From NCBI RefSeq assembly GCF_014640255.1, contig NZ_BMGP01000004.1, positions 124,001 through 188,000 of the forward strand: a stretch of DNA of 64,000 bases. Direction: 5' to 3'. Below the pieces are notes generated by a model. That model was not told the origin of the DNA and did no database searches. It worked only from the letters and a program-made list of their open reading frames with translations. This DNA is from Subtercola lobariae (GTDB taxonomy: Bacteria; Actinomycetota; Actinomycetes; Actinomycetales; Microbacteriaceae). Below, piece by piece: positions 24,457 through 33,934 of the stretch. A program made the position numbers and the translations under genes. The stretch's first letter is position 1; each line of letters begins with the position of its first letter.

Positions 24457-26583
24457 CTACTTCTTCTTCATCGACTTCTCGTCGACCGGTGCATTGCCGC
24501 TCGCCCGCAGCTCGCGATAGTACTCACGCGCTTCGTTCTGTCGCTCGGCCTCAGCGCCCGACGCAATCGGAGCCCGCAGGTGCTCGGGGCCATACCCGAA
24601 CGCCTCGACGAGATCGAGCACATGCGGGCGCAGCCGCGCAGTGAGCCGCTCGATGTAGTCGCTCACGGCCTGCGCACGCTTCGGCGACAGCCGACCGTGA
24701 ATGAGGTACCACGCGGCGTGCTTCTCGATGAGGCCGAGCCCGAAGAGGTCACGAACCCAGGTGAGCACGGTCTTGGTGCCGGTGTCTTCGACCTTCGCGA
24801 GGGCGTCGGTGAACGCCTCCCACTGCAGCAACTCGGCATGAGCGCGAGCGGCCTCGATCATGGCGTTCTGGTTCTGGTTGAACAGATCGGCGGCCTTCTT
24901 CTTCGAGGCCTTATTGGCGGGGCGCAGCCGGGTTGCAACCTCGGCCACCATCGTCTCGACCCGGTCGGTGAGCAACGCCCGCTGCACCTTCTCCGAGCGC
25001 AGCTGACCCACCGAACGGGCCGTCGAACCATGGTCGGTGACGGTTTGCGCAATGCGGCGCAGACCCATGCCATTCACCGTGCGATCAGCAGCCTGTTCGA
25101 CCGCGTAGCGAGCGAGCACACCCACATCGGCCTTGGCGAACTTCTTGCTGTAGTCGGTCAGCAACCGCTTTGCAACCAGCTGCAGCAGAACGTGATTGTC
25201 ACCCTCGAACGTGGCATAGACATCCAAATCGGCCCGCAGGCTCGTGAAGCGATTCTCTGCCAAGAAGCCGGCTCCGCCACAGGCCTCACGCGCCTCTTGC
25301 AGGGTGTCGAGAGCATGCCAGGTCGAGAGCGGCTTGAGTGCAGCTGCAAGAGTCTCGAGGTCTTGGCGGTCGAGATCGGTGTCGTTCTTGCCCGAGAACA
25401 CGGCGTCGAACTTCGTCAGCAGCACCTCGTGCGCGAAACTCGCCGCGTACGTGGTGGCGAGTTTCGGAATGAGTCTGCTCTGATGCTTCTGATAGTCGAG
25501 CAGCACCTCTTCGTTCGTGTCGCTGCCGGCGGTGAACTGGCGCCGCTGAGTGGCGTAAGTTAGTGCGATCTTCAGGGCCACTTTCGCGGCCGCAGTGGAT
25601 GCCCCATCGAGCGAAACGCGCCCCTGAACCAGTGTGCCGATCATCGTGAAGAATCGTCGCCCGGGGCTCGCTATCGGCGAAGAGTACTCCCCCTCTTCTG
25701 ACACGTCGCCATACCGGTTGAGCAGGTTCGTTCGCGCAACGCGCACGTCACTGAAGTGCAGCCGCCCGTTGTCGATGCCGTTCAAACCGCCCTTGAGGCC
25801 GTCGTCTTCGCCGCCGATTCCCGGCAGAAAGCCGCCATCGACGTCGCGGAGAGGAACGTAAAACGCGTGCACGCCGTGGTTCACACCGCGGGTGATCAGC
25901 TTGGCGAAGACCACCGCTGCGGTTCCATGAACGGCCGCGTTGCCGAGATAGTCTTTCCAGGCGCCGCGGAATGGCGTGTTGATCACGAACTGCTGCGCAT
26001 CGGGGTCGTAGGTCGCCGTGGTGCCGATGGCCGCGACATCTGAACCGTGGCCCGTCTCCGTCATGGCGAAGGCACCGGGAACCTCGAGGCTCATGATGGC
26101 CGGCAAGAACGTGTCATGGTGATACTCGGTGCCCAGGTGCAGCACTGCGGCACCGAACAGCCCCCACTGCACACCCGATTTGATCTGCAGCGACGGGTCG
26201 GCCGTCACGAGCTCTTCGAACCCGGCGATGTTGCCACCGTGGTCGTCTTGACCGCCCAGCCGAGTCGGGAACGCCTTGTTGACCGCACCTTCGCGCACCA
26301 GGTAGTGCAGCTGCTCGAACACCGTCTGGCGGTGCTCGGCGAGGCTCTGACCTTCAACGCGCTGCAACTCGGGGCGGGCAGTCACTCGGCGAGCATCCAG
26401 CCGCGCCTCGGCCCACGTGCCGAGCAGATAACGCCCGAGCCATTCCACGTCGATCGTGGGCTCAACACCAGCACCGATCGGCGCTGCCGATGCCCGACCA
26501 CCGGTCTTTTTGCCCGCTGATGCCGAAGTTCCGGCTGCCACAGCGCTCGCCGCCGATGTGCTCGATGCAACAGTGTCTACCAT
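24457..26583 (-). CDS. Acyl-CoA oxidase/dehydrogenase-family flavoprotein
   Basis: The start at 26583 has GAGGGT eight bases upstream; 708 residues, the length of acyl-CoA oxidases and not of 380-residue dehydrogenases. Seen: an Ala/Thr/Ser-rich N-terminus, the FAD-contact loop AFAMTETGHGSDVAAIGTTATY at about 170, the AWKDYLGNAAVHGTAAVVFAKL segment, GRVSLDGASTAAAKVALKIALTYATQRRQF and LQEAREACGGAGFLAENR near residue 440, then an oxidase-type C-terminal helical domain. It should catalyse the first step of fatty-acyl-CoA beta-oxidation with FAD. The end is very basic (EKSMKKK). Confidence 0.85.
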   Translation of the reverse strand: MVDTVASSTSAASAVAAGTSASAGKKTGGRASAAPIGAGVEPTIDVEWLGRYLLGTWAEARLDARRVTARPELQRVEGQSLAEHRQTVFEQLHYLVREGAVNKAFPTRLGGQDDHGGNIAGFEELVTADPSLQIKSGVQWGLFGAAVLHLGTEYHHDTFLPAIMSLEVPGAFAMTETGHGSDVAAIGTTATYDPDAQQFVINTPFRGAWKDYLGNAAVHGTAAVVFAKLITRGVNHGVHAFYVPLRDVDGGFLPGIGGEDDGLKGGLNGIDNGRLHFSDVRVARTNLLNRYGDVSEEGEYSSPIASPGRRFFTMIGTLVQGRVSLDGASTAAAKVALKIALTYATQRRQFTAGSDTNEEVLLDYQKHQSRLIPKLATTYAASFAHEVLLTKFDAVFSGKNDTDLDRQDLETLAAALKPLSTWHALDTLQEAREACGGAGFLAENRFTSLRADLDVYATFEGDNHVLLQLVAKRLLTDYSKKFAKADVGVLARYAVEQAADRTVNGMGLRRIAQTVTDHGSTARSVGQLRSEKVQRALLTDRVETMVAEVATRLRPANKASKKKAADLFNQNQNAMIEAARAHAELLQWEAFTDALAKVEDTGTKTVLTWVRDLFGLGLIEKHAAWYLIHGRLSPKRAQAVSDYIERLTARLRPHVLDLVEAFGYGPEHLRAPIASGAEAERQNEAREYYRELRASGNAPVDEKSMKKK

Positions 26584-26804
26584 CGATGACCCTCGTCTTT
26601 CATTGGACCGATTTTTGCTACCCTCACGGCACACATACGCCGTCGATGCCACAGTACGAGCCCGTCCACGCTTGCCAAAACATGCAGTGTCTGGCCTACA
26701 ACCCGGGCCCAACCGATCGCCGCGGCTTATGCGAGAGTCTACAAAGCAGCCAGCCATTCACGAGAGAGGTCACACAACGACTCAGCCCAGTTAGCCACCC
26801 CGCT

Positions 26805-28697
26805 TCAAGCTGTCGCCGCCACCACCCCCAGCAGATCTTCACCGTACGTGTCGAGCTTCTTCTGCCCGATCCCGCTCATGCCATCGAGGTCGGCCAGCAC
26901 GGCCGGGCGCCGAACCGCGATCTCGCGCAAAGTCGCATCGTGAAAGATCACATACGCCGGCACACCCATCACCTTCGCCGTCGCAGAACGCCACGCACGC
27001 AACGCCTCGAACAGCGCCACCGCATCGTCGGGAAGGTCGGCCACGGCAGCCTTCGCTCGCTGAGCTCGCGACCCGCCACTTCCCGCACCCGCTCCCCCGG
27101 CTCCCGCCCCGCTGCCGGCCGAACGTTCCGGTTCGGTGCGCATCGACACCGTCATTGCTCCACTCAGCACATCGGCACTCGCCGGAGCCAGCACGAGCGT
27201 TCCGAACCCGTCGTCGTTCACCGCGAGCAGCCCCTTGGCCAGCAGCTGACGCACTACCCCGCGCCATTGCTGCTCGCTCAGGTCAGACCCGACGCCCCAC
27301 ACAGCGAGCTCATCGTGCCCGTACTGATCGACCCGCGAGGTCTTGTTCGCCCGCAAAATGTCGATGAGATGCCCCGCGCCGAATTTCTGGTTGCGTTCGC
27401 GCTGCAACCGAACCACCGTCGAAAGCAGCTTCTGCGCCGCAATCGTGCCATCCCACGACTGCGGCGGCAGCAGACACGTATCGCAGTTGCCGCACGGCAC
27501 GCTGCCTTGCCCGAAATACCCCAACAGGTTCACTCGACGACAGTCGACCGTTTCACACAGCGCCAACATGGCATCTAAGTGCGACGAGAGCTTTCGCCGA
27601 TGCGAAAGATCACCCGGTGACTGTTCGATCATGCGGCGCTGCTGAACCACATCTTGCAGCCCATACGCGAGCCACGCGGTCGACGGCAACCCGTCTCGCC
27701 CCGCGCGGCCGGTCTCTTGGTAGTAGCCCTCAACCGATTTCGGCAGGTCGATGTGCGCCACGAACCGCACGTCAGGCTTGTCGATTCCCATGCCGAAGGC
27801 GATGGTCGCCACAATGACCACCCCGTCTTCTCGCAAAAATCGAGACTGCGTGCGCGCCCGCAGGCCAGCATCCAAACCGGCATGATACGGCAGCGCATTC
27901 ACACCGTTGGCGGCCAGAAATTGCGCGGTCTGCTCGACCGTCTTTCGAGACAACGCATAAACGATTCCCGCGTCGCCGTCGTGCTCCGTGCGAATCAGCG
28001 AAAGCAGCTGACGACGCACCTCGCCCTTGTTCTCGATGCGGTACCGGATGTTCGGCCTGTCGAAGCTCGCAACGAAGTGCTGCGCGCGCCCGAGCTTCAG
28101 CCGCTCGGTGATCTCTTTATGCGTAGCGTCGGTCGCGGTGGCGGTCAACGCGATACGCGGAACCTCGGGCCACCGCTCAGCCAGCTCTGACAGCCCCAGG
28201 TAATCGGGCCTGAAGTCGTGCCCCCACTGCGAAACGCAGTGGGCCTCATCGATGGCGAAGAGGGCGATGGTTCCATTCTGCAGAAACCGTTTCGTGGCCT
28301 CAGAGGCCAGACGTTCAGGCGCGACATAGAGAAGGTCGAGTTCTCCGGCGAGGTAGGCATTCTCAACCCGGGTGCGCTCGAAGCTGTCTTGAGTCGAGTT
28401 GAGAAACGCAGCGCGCACGCCGACGGCCAGCAGTGCATCCACCTGGTCTTGCATCAGGGCGATCAGCGGCGAGATCACAACGCCCGTTCCGGGGCGAAGC
28501 AGCGCCGGAATCTGATAGCACAGCGACTTGCCGCCACCGGTCGGCATCAGCACAACGGCGTCGCCACCGCCTGTCACCTGCTCGATGACCGCAGCCTGGT
28601 CACCCCGAAAGTCGTCGTACCCGAACACCCGCTTCAACACGGCGCGAGCAGCGGCGCCGGGCGCAGGCGGGGCGTCGGCCTCGAGGTTCAGTGTCAT
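26805..28697 (-). CDS. recQ: ATP-dependent DNA helicase RecQ
   Basis: The start is the ATG at 28697 (630 residues), seven bases after a TAAACT -10. Helicase motifs are clear: [16 protein letters not shown] (motif 0), [12 protein letters not shown] (Walker A), [17 protein letters not shown] (DEAH plus the RecQ aromatic loop) and [10 protein letters not shown] (motif VI). The RQC zinc site supplies Cys in CETVDCRR and CGNCDTC. A Gly/Ala/Ser linker ([13 protein letters not shown]) precedes a C-terminal HRDC domain ([27 protein letters not shown]). It unwinds DNA 3' to 5' in recombination and repair. Confidence 0.94.
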   Translation of the reverse strand: MTLNLEADAPPAPGAAARAVLKRVFGYDDFRGDQAAVIEQVTGGGDAVVLMPTGGGKSLCYQIPALLRPGTGVVISPLIALMQDQVDALLAVGVRAAFLNSTQDSFERTRVENAYLAGELDLLYVAPERLASEATKRFLQNGTIALFAIDEAHCVSQWGHDFRPDYLGLSELAERWPEVPRIALTATATDATHKEITERLKLGRAQHFVASFDRPNIRYRIENKGEVRRQLLSLIRTEHDGDAGIVYALSRKTVEQTAQFLAANGVNALPYHAGLDAGLRARTQSRFLREDGVVIVATIAFGMGIDKPDVRFVAHIDLPKSVEGYYQETGRAGRDGLPSTAWLAYGLQDVVQQRRMIEQSPGDLSHRRKLSSHLDAMLALCETVDCRRVNLLGYFGQGSVPCGNCDTCLLPPQSWDGTIAAQKLLSTVVRLQRERNQKFGAGHLIDILRANKTSRVDQYGHDELAVWGVGSDLSEQQWRGVVRQLLAKGLLAVNDDGFGTLVLAPASADVLSGAMTVSMRTEPERSAGSGAGAGGAGAGSGGSRAQRAKAAVADLPDDAVALFEALRAWRSATAKVMGVPAYVIFHDATLREIAVRRPAVLADLDGMSGIGQKKLDTYGEDLLGVVAATA

Positions 28698-28704
28698 GCC
28701 ATCC

Positions 28705-28710
28705 AGTTTA
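28705..28710 (-). promoter_or_regulatory. Leaderless -10 element of recQ
   Basis: TAAACT on the minus strand lies seven bases before the ATG; no ribosome-binding site fits. No convincing -35 is seen. Confidence 0.45.
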
Positions 28711-28790
28711 GGTTCGGCCTCTGACAGAAACGCCGGTGAGCCAAGCACTGTGGAGAACTTCTCCTCCACAGCCCGGCTGACGCAGTGCTC

Positions 28791-28796
28791 TAGGCT
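28791..28796 (+). promoter_or_regulatory. Leaderless -10 element of the EamA gene
   Basis: TAGGCT ends eight bases before the ATG at 28805, with no ribosome-binding site between. Confidence 0.4.
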
Positions 28797-28804
28797 CGAA
28801 TCAC

Positions 28805-29719
28805 ATGTTTGCAGCCCTTCTCGGAATCACCGGAGCCTTCGTCTACGGCAGCTCAGACTTTCTCGGCGGCCTCGCCTCGAAACGCATCAGCCCGCTGATC
28901 GTCACAGCAACGAGCGCGGCGGCCGGTCTCGTGATTCTGCTTCTGCTCTTTCCGGTGCTGGGCGGCGCCTGGTCATGGTCTGCCGTCATCTGGGGCGGCC
29001 TGTCGGGCATCTCAGGGGCGATCGCGCTCTCGCTGCTGTACGCCTGCCTCGCGATAGGGCCGATGAGCATCCTCTCGCCGACGACGGCCATCATGTCGGC
29101 TGTCGTACCGATGACCTTCGGACTCGCAACAGGCACGACCTTCGGCCTCGTCGGCTACCTCGGCCTCGGCGTCGCTCTCGTCGCCGTGGTTCTCGTGGGC
29201 TTCGTGCCCGAGAAAGGCGCCGTGCGGCCCTCGGCGAAGGGCCTGATCATGGCGATCGTCTCGGGCGCACTGATCGGCCTGTTTCTGATTCTGATCAACC
29301 AAACACCCACCGACTCGGGCATCGTTCCGTTGCTGTTCAATCGCGGGGTGAACGCGGTGCTTCTCTTCAGCGCCGTTGGAGTTGTAGCGCTCAGCTCCCG
29401 ACGCAAGCGCGCACGCGCCCAGTTGCACCCCGCGGCCCCCTTGGGCAGCGAAGTGGATGCCCGCGCCAACGCGAAAGCGAACCTGCGCACAGCTCTGCTT
29501 CTCGCCCTCGGTTGCGGCGTGCTCGACGCCGTGGCGAACGTACTGTTGCTCACCGGCATCCACATCGGCGACCTTGCGGTCATGTCGGTGCTGACGGCCA
29601 TGTACCCCGCCGGCACCATCATCTTGGCGGCCATCGTTCTGCGCGAGCGGATAGCACCCGTGCAGATCGGCGGCCTCGTTCTCGCGCTCGTCGCGGCCGG
29701 AATGCTCGCCGTCGCCTGA
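28805..29719 (+). CDS. EamA/DMT-family transporter
   Basis: The 304-residue membrane protein has ten hydrophobic segments in two EamA halves, with [20 protein letters not shown] at the start and [31 protein letters not shown] near the end. It is divergent from recQ. It is closer to the bacterial group with an early GSSDFLGG motif than to the EamA gene at 1907, so the two are not recent copies. Substrate unknown. Confidence 0.85.
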   Translation: MFAALLGITGAFVYGSSDFLGGLASKRISPLIVTATSAAAGLVILLLLFPVLGGAWSWSAVIWGGLSGISGAIALSLLYACLAIGPMSILSPTTAIMSAVVPMTFGLATGTTFGLVGYLGLGVALVAVVLVGFVPEKGAVRPSAKGLIMAIVSGALIGLFLILINQTPTDSGIVPLLFNRGVNAVLLFSAVGVVALSSRRKRARAQLHPAAPLGSEVDARANAKANLRTALLLALGCGVLDAVANVLLLTGIHIGDLAVMSVLTAMYPAGTIILAAIVLRERIAPVQIGGLVLALVAAGMLAVA

Positions 29720-29870
29720 CAACCTCGCAACACGATTTCGACAAGCTCAATCAGCGGAAGCCCACCACCGTCAGCACAGGGTGTGCCTGCACTCGTCGTC
29801 GAGTTCGCCGCCCTGTCACGGAATATCGCCGCCCGGCCCGGGCGAAGGCGGAGTTCTGTGCTCGTGCGGG
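29720..29870. repeat. REP-like intergenic segment
   Basis: TTTCGACAAGCTCAATCAGCGG (29738-29758 core TTCGACAAGCTCAATCAGCG) resembles the dispersed TTTCGACAAGCTCAACCACCGG-type sequences of high-GC actinobacteria. It lies between convergent genes next to a DUF222-HNH gene. The link to that repeat family is from memory, not from a search. Confidence 0.35.
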
Positions 29871-31562
29871 TCATGGCGTATCGCGGTCGGGGCTGGTCGC
29901 GCGGGAGCCGGCGGCGGTGTTTCTCGCGGCGTAGCCCTCGGGGCTTGGTGTGCGGTGCCAGGGTTCCGAGCGTTCGGGGAGGTCGCCAAGATGCAACGGT
30001 TTCAGCCGTGTGCGGGTGCGTTGCTGGGTTGCGGGTCTGGGGGTGCGTGTCCAATCAAGGCAGTCGGGTGGGATGAAGTGTGGTGCCCCGCTGATCATGG
30101 TCAACGTCCACCCCGTTTTGTGTACGACGGAGTGGTGAAAATGGCAGAGGAGCACGCCGAGGTTCACATCGGTACGGCCCGGGAGGTAGCCTTGCGAGGT
30201 CCACGGGGTTGTGTGGTGACTTTCGCACCAGGACGGTGGCCTGTCGCAGCCTGGCCAGACGCATCCGCCGTCACGGGCCGCCATGGCCTGAATCTGCCGG
30301 GTCGTGAACAGGCGTTGCTTCTTGCCTTGGCAGAGCACGTGCCCGCCCTCACCGAACACCGTGGTGGTTGTGTCGGCGTGGCAGAGCAGCTGCTGCACAC
30401 TCGACGCGGGTAACGGTTCGGTGATGCCGGGTACCCAGCCCACCCCGCGACCGGCAACAATGTCATCAAGATCAGCATGCACCGAAACGACTGCGGCGGC
30501 ACCGTTGATACGAGGCACATCAGGCAACGTCGCACCCCTCCGGATCACATCAGTGAAAACGTCTAAACATTTCTGATCCCGAGTACGCGGATCCTCGAAC
30601 ACCACATCCACCGGCGGCTCGCCGGCCTCATCGTCGTCGCCGTGATCGTTGCCGGCCGCAGCATCACCGGCGACAGTGGCCCTCCCAGAGCCCGTGTCAC
30701 CGCCGCTTCGCCGGGCGGCAGTAGTTCCACCGTCAGGATCCGTATCGGCCGGGTCAGCACGGAACGACGGCCGCACCCTGGGGCTTTGGGTGGCGGCGTC
30801 GATCGCGAGCCAGGATGCGGCGTCTTCGGGTGGGAGCAGGCCGATCATTTTCACCATCCCCGACGGCAGGGTGATGAATCGGAGGCTGCGCTGCTCGGTC
30901 AGGCCGGCGTCGCGGGGTTCGACCCCGTCAGGGTCAAGACGGTCGCGGAGATTCCCCGCGAGAATACCTACTTCGTCCGCGGAGAAACCCAGACCACCCG
31001 CCGACTGTGCTGCCGCCGCCACGAGATACTCCTCTGCCGCCCCGAGCTCCTCGGTGTACCCGGTGGTCTTCGCGACCTGCGACAGCTTCCGGGTGATCAC
31101 CTCCGCCGTATCCACACCGAGTACTCCGGTACGGAGTGCTTCTTCGACGTGCGGAAACCGCGACGGGTTCGGTACCCCAGCGAGCGACATATCCGTGCGG
31201 ATACGACGGCCCAGCCGCAACCTGTCAGACGCCGTCGACACCGACGTACCCGTGTGCGCCGCGAGAAGCTTCTGCACCGTCGCGAAGCCCAGCCTCACTG
31301 TGAGACGGTCGTCCCCTCGCGACACCTCACACCGAGCATCCACTGTAGAAGCGAACTCGACCCGCAGAGCATCAACCAACTTACCCAGCCGCTCCACGAG
31401 CACCAGCCCCGTCAACGCATCCGAGTCAGACAACCCAGCCACCGTGTTGTCGGCAAGCCCATTGGGCGCGGCAGCACGGCACCCCGACAGCGCCTCAATC
31501 GAGCCGATCAGCGCGCGCATCCCATCACCCACAGACACGGAAGAAGACGCGGTTTCATTCAT
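29871..31562 (-). CDS. DUF222 and HNH-endonuclease domain protein
   Basis: The preferred ATG at 31562 gives 563 residues; a GTG at 31595 is an alternative. Residues about 20-330 form the helical DUF222 region, with an Asp/Gly-rich linker at about 270-310. The HNH nuclease is at about 430-520: CVWPGCDRPPSWCESHHTTPW...TDVNLGVLLCHFHHSVVHKTGW holds the zinc Cys pairs and catalytic His. Such proteins occur in many copies in actinobacteria and are suspected mobile or repeat-linked genes; their role is unproven. The C-terminus is Arg/Thr-rich. Confidence 0.88.
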   Translation of the reverse strand: MNETASSSVSVGDGMRALIGSIEALSGCRAAAPNGLADNTVAGLSDSDALTGLVLVERLGKLVDALRVEFASTVDARCEVSRGDDRLTVRLGFATVQKLLAAHTGTSVSTASDRLRLGRRIRTDMSLAGVPNPSRFPHVEEALRTGVLGVDTAEVITRKLSQVAKTTGYTEELGAAEEYLVAAAAQSAGGLGFSADEVGILAGNLRDRLDPDGVEPRDAGLTEQRSLRFITLPSGMVKMIGLLPPEDAASWLAIDAATQSPRVRPSFRADPADTDPDGGTTAARRSGGDTGSGRATVAGDAAAGNDHGDDDEAGEPPVDVVFEDPRTRDQKCLDVFTDVIRRGATLPDVPRINGAAAVVSVHADLDDIVAGRGVGWVPGITEPLPASSVQQLLCHADTTTTVFGEGGHVLCQGKKQRLFTTRQIQAMAARDGGCVWPGCDRPPSWCESHHTTPWTSQGYLPGRTDVNLGVLLCHFHHSVVHKTGWTLTMISGAPHFIPPDCLDWTRTPRPATQQRTRTRLKPLHLGDLPERSEPWHRTPSPEGYAARNTAAGSRATSPDRDTP

Positions 31563-31670
31563 GACCCAAGTCAAACACCAACCACTGACATTCACTCACC
31601 TTCGCTCACGACCTGCACACACAACTCCGTTCACCACCAAAATGTGAAGAACAAGACACCCGCGAAACGC

Positions 31671-31676
31671 GATAAT
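31671..31676 (+). promoter_or_regulatory. Leaderless -10 element of the TMEM175-like gene
   Basis: GATAAT, one base from consensus, ends six bases before the ATG at 31683. Confidence 0.45.
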
Positions 31677-31682
31677 TACCCC

Positions 31683-32318
31683 ATGGTGATTAAGCGCGGC
31701 TACGACCGACTCGTGAACCTCAGCGACGCCGTCATCGCCATCGCCGTGACCCTGTTGATCTTGCCGCTGGTCACCGATGCCGGAAACATCGGAAGCACGA
31801 ACCCTGCCGATTTTCTGGCCGACCACTCAGAACAGCTGTTCTTGTTCGTGCTGAGCTTCGTGGTGATCGCCGATTTCTGGCTCATTCACCACAAGCTGTA
31901 CCGGTCGATCGATGCGTACACGATTCCTATGGTGTGGGTGAACTTCGTGTGGTTGCTCACCATTGTTTTCTTGCCGTTTCCGACTGAACTGCTCGGTCAG
32001 ACGTCAGCGTCGAACATGGTCACGTCGGCGCTGTACATCGGCACAATGGTCGTCACGACCTACGCGGGATTCGTGCAGCAGGTCATCATCGTTCGACGAC
32101 CAGAGCTGCAGATCGAAAATACTCGCGGCACCGTGCTGCTCTCGGCCGCCATCATTCCGGCGGTTGCGATGTCACTCGCGTTCATTGTGGCTGTGAGCAT
32201 TCCGGGCGTGGGCCTCTGGTCGCTGCTCATTCTGCTGGCATCGGGCTGGTTCGAGCGGCAGTGGATGCACAGAAGCCGCGCACGCCTGAGAGCGCAGACC
32301 GAGAACACCGAACGCTGA
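31683..32318 (+). CDS. TMEM175/DUF1211-family membrane protein (possible K+ channel)
   Basis: The ATG at 31683 gives 211 residues with six hydrophobic segments. The first helix carries the family motif in the form RLVNLSDAVIAIAVTLLILPL, with Ser-Asp after an upstream Arg (R...LSD; usual form R...FSD). A conserved FVVIADFWLIHHKLYR follows at helix 3. Bacterial TMEM175 proteins form tetrameric potassium-leak channels with this helix lining the pore. The motif Phe is Leu here, so channel function is likely but not certain. Confidence 0.82.
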   Translation: MVIKRGYDRLVNLSDAVIAIAVTLLILPLVTDAGNIGSTNPADFLADHSEQLFLFVLSFVVIADFWLIHHKLYRSIDAYTIPMVWVNFVWLLTIVFLPFPTELLGQTSASNMVTSALYIGTMVVTTYAGFVQQVIIVRRPELQIENTRGTVLLSAAIIPAVAMSLAFIVAVSIPGVGLWSLLILLASGWFERQWMHRSRARLRAQTENTER

Positions 32319-32329
32319 CCCCGCGAAAA

Positions 32330-32370
32330 GGGCTCCGGATGCCCGCCCGAAGGCAGAGCATCCGAAGCCC
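32330..32370 (-). terminator. Terminator of the YVTN gene (41-nt element, copy 1)
   Basis: On the minus strand GGGCTTCGGATGC pairs with GCATCCGGAGCCC (one mismatch) and is followed by CTTTTCG. On the plus strand it can also close off the TMEM175-like gene, 11 nt upstream. It is identical to the element at 33850-33890 except for one base. Confidence 0.75.
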
Positions 32371-32396
32371 AGCTCACAGCTGCCGCGACGGCTGCG

Positions 32397-33722
32397 TTAC
32401 GGGCTCACCACAATCTCGTAGTCTGACGTTGCCGAGCCCACCGGGTTCGTTGCCGTGACCTCGAAGTCGAACGTGCCCGCCCTGGTCGGGGTTCCGGCAA
32501 CGACGCAGGTGGTCTTGCTCACATTGACCCCGGGAGGCGGTGAACCGACCACCCGGCAGACGGGCGGGAGAAAGCCGGTCGCGCCCAGATCGAAGTGGTA
32601 CGGGCGTTTCAGCGCAGCCATCGGCAGAATGTCGGAGGCCGTGATGGTCGGCGCAGAGGTCGGCCGCTGAATGATCGAAACGGAGTCGTCGAGCAGGTTG
32701 GCGACGTACGCGAAGTGCGTCTGGGGGTTCGCCGCGATGCCATACGGGTCTCGCCCCACGGGGAGGTTCGCCACGATGGCGAGCGACTTACCGTCAACGA
32801 CCTGAACCGAATTCGTTGAGCCCACAACAGAGAAAATCGTGTTGGTCGCAGAATCGACGGCGACCGATTTCGCTTGGGTTCCGACCTTCACGCTCGACAC
32901 CATCGAGTTCGAAACCGTGTTGATGACCGTCATGGTGCCATCAACGAAATTGTTGACGTACGCACGTTGGTGAGCAGAATCCACGGCGAGACCCCACGGC
33001 CCCTGGCCTACCGTGATGAGCGCGAGTCGCGCGCGCGAGGTGAGGTCGATCACTTCGAGAACACCGGGCGAGCCGGCGGGTACGTCGTCTTCTAGCACGT
33101 ACAGCCTGTTGGTGGCCGGATCGACCGCGAGATCGTTGCCCGGTTCGACCATCGACAACGGCACCGGCGGCCCTGAAATCGTGTCGGTGACACCGTCGAT
33201 TGCCACGATCTGCCCGCCGACATTCGCCTGTGCCGCGTAGATGGTGTTCGTTTTCTCATTCACGGTCACCGCGCCCGCCCACGACGAACCGAGATCGATC
33301 GTCTTGACCACCGTGTCAGAGACGCCGTCGATCACCGAAACCGAGCCGTCGTACATGTTCGAGACGTAGATCTTGTCGGTGACCGAGTTCACAGCAATGC
33401 TCACTGGCCCGCTGCCCACCGTAATCGGCAAGCCGATCACAGAACTCGTGGCGCCGTCGATCACCCGAATGGTGCCGTCGAGAATGTCTCCGCTGACATA
33501 GATGCGGTTGGTCACCGGGTTCACCCCGATCGCGCTCGGCGCATCTCCGACAGCACACACGCCACCCGTGCACGGCACCGACATCGGCGGCGGATCACCC
33601 GGGCCCGAGGCGTACGCGATCGACGAACCCCCAATCACCGCAGGCACCGAAAGAAGCGCACCGATCACTGCCATGCGCTTGTACTTCGCCGTGACCCCTC
33701 GACGGCTCTGTTCTGTGTACAT
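32397..33722 (-). CDS. Secreted YVTN beta-propeller protein with Ig-like C-terminus
   Basis: The ATG at 33722 has GAGTGGGGC upstream and gives 441 residues; an ATG at 33749 is possible. Residues 17-38 form a signal peptide (MAVIGALLSVPAVIGGSSIAYA). About seven repeats follow, each with a NPVTNRIYVS or DSATNTIFSV core and a GTIRVIDG-like partner strand, as in YVTN beta-propellers. The last 90 residues (ITASDILPMAALKRPYHFDLGATG...FDFEVTATNPVGSATSDYEI) look like an Ig-like putative sugar- or protein-binding domain. No anchor or sorting signal is seen, so it is probably secreted. Ligand unknown. Confidence 0.82.
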   Translation of the reverse strand: MYTEQSRRGVTAKYKRMAVIGALLSVPAVIGGSSIAYASGPGDPPPMSVPCTGGVCAVGDAPSAIGVNPVTNRIYVSGDILDGTIRVIDGATSSVIGLPITVGSGPVSIAVNSVTDKIYVSNMYDGSVSVIDGVSDTVVKTIDLGSSWAGAVTVNEKTNTIYAAQANVGGQIVAIDGVTDTISGPPVPLSMVEPGNDLAVDPATNRLYVLEDDVPAGSPGVLEVIDLTSRARLALITVGQGPWGLAVDSAHQRAYVNNFVDGTMTVINTVSNSMVSSVKVGTQAKSVAVDSATNTIFSVVGSTNSVQVVDGKSLAIVANLPVGRDPYGIAANPQTHFAYVANLLDDSVSIIQRPTSAPTITASDILPMAALKRPYHFDLGATGFLPPVCRVVGSPPPGVNVSKTTCVVAGTPTRAGTFDFEVTATNPVGSATSDYEIVVSP

Positions 33723-33849
33723 TACTGCCCCACTCTGTTCAGTTTTCATCACGAGCACAGCGAATTCGTGCTCTACCGAGAGAGAGTGCCGTTCACGCCG
33801 CTCATTACGCCGGTTCGCGAAACCCGCGCAAATGGGGGGGCACGAAAAA

Positions 33850-33890
33850 GGGCTTCGGATGCCCGCCCGAAGGCAGAGCATCCGAAGCCC
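33850..33890 (-). terminator. Terminator of the DEAD-box helicase gene (41-nt element, copy 2)
   Basis: A 13-bp perfect stem (GGGCTTCGGATGC with GCATCCGAAGCCC) with a 15-nt loop is followed on the minus strand by TTTTTCG. It lies 44 nt after the helicase stop. Confidence 0.8.
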
Positions 33891-33934
33891 TGAAGCGTCA
33901 GCGCGAAGAGCGTCGGCGCGAAAAGCGAAAGCGC

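Noticed and set aside
29871-31562. Group I/II intron or homing endonuclease for the HNH gene
   Set aside because: The DUF222 N-terminus and absence of intron structure or an interrupted host gene argue against it.
30642-31682. N-terminal extension of the TMEM175-like protein
   Set aside because: It runs antisense through the DUF222-HNH gene; the family start and a leaderless -10 place the start at 31683.
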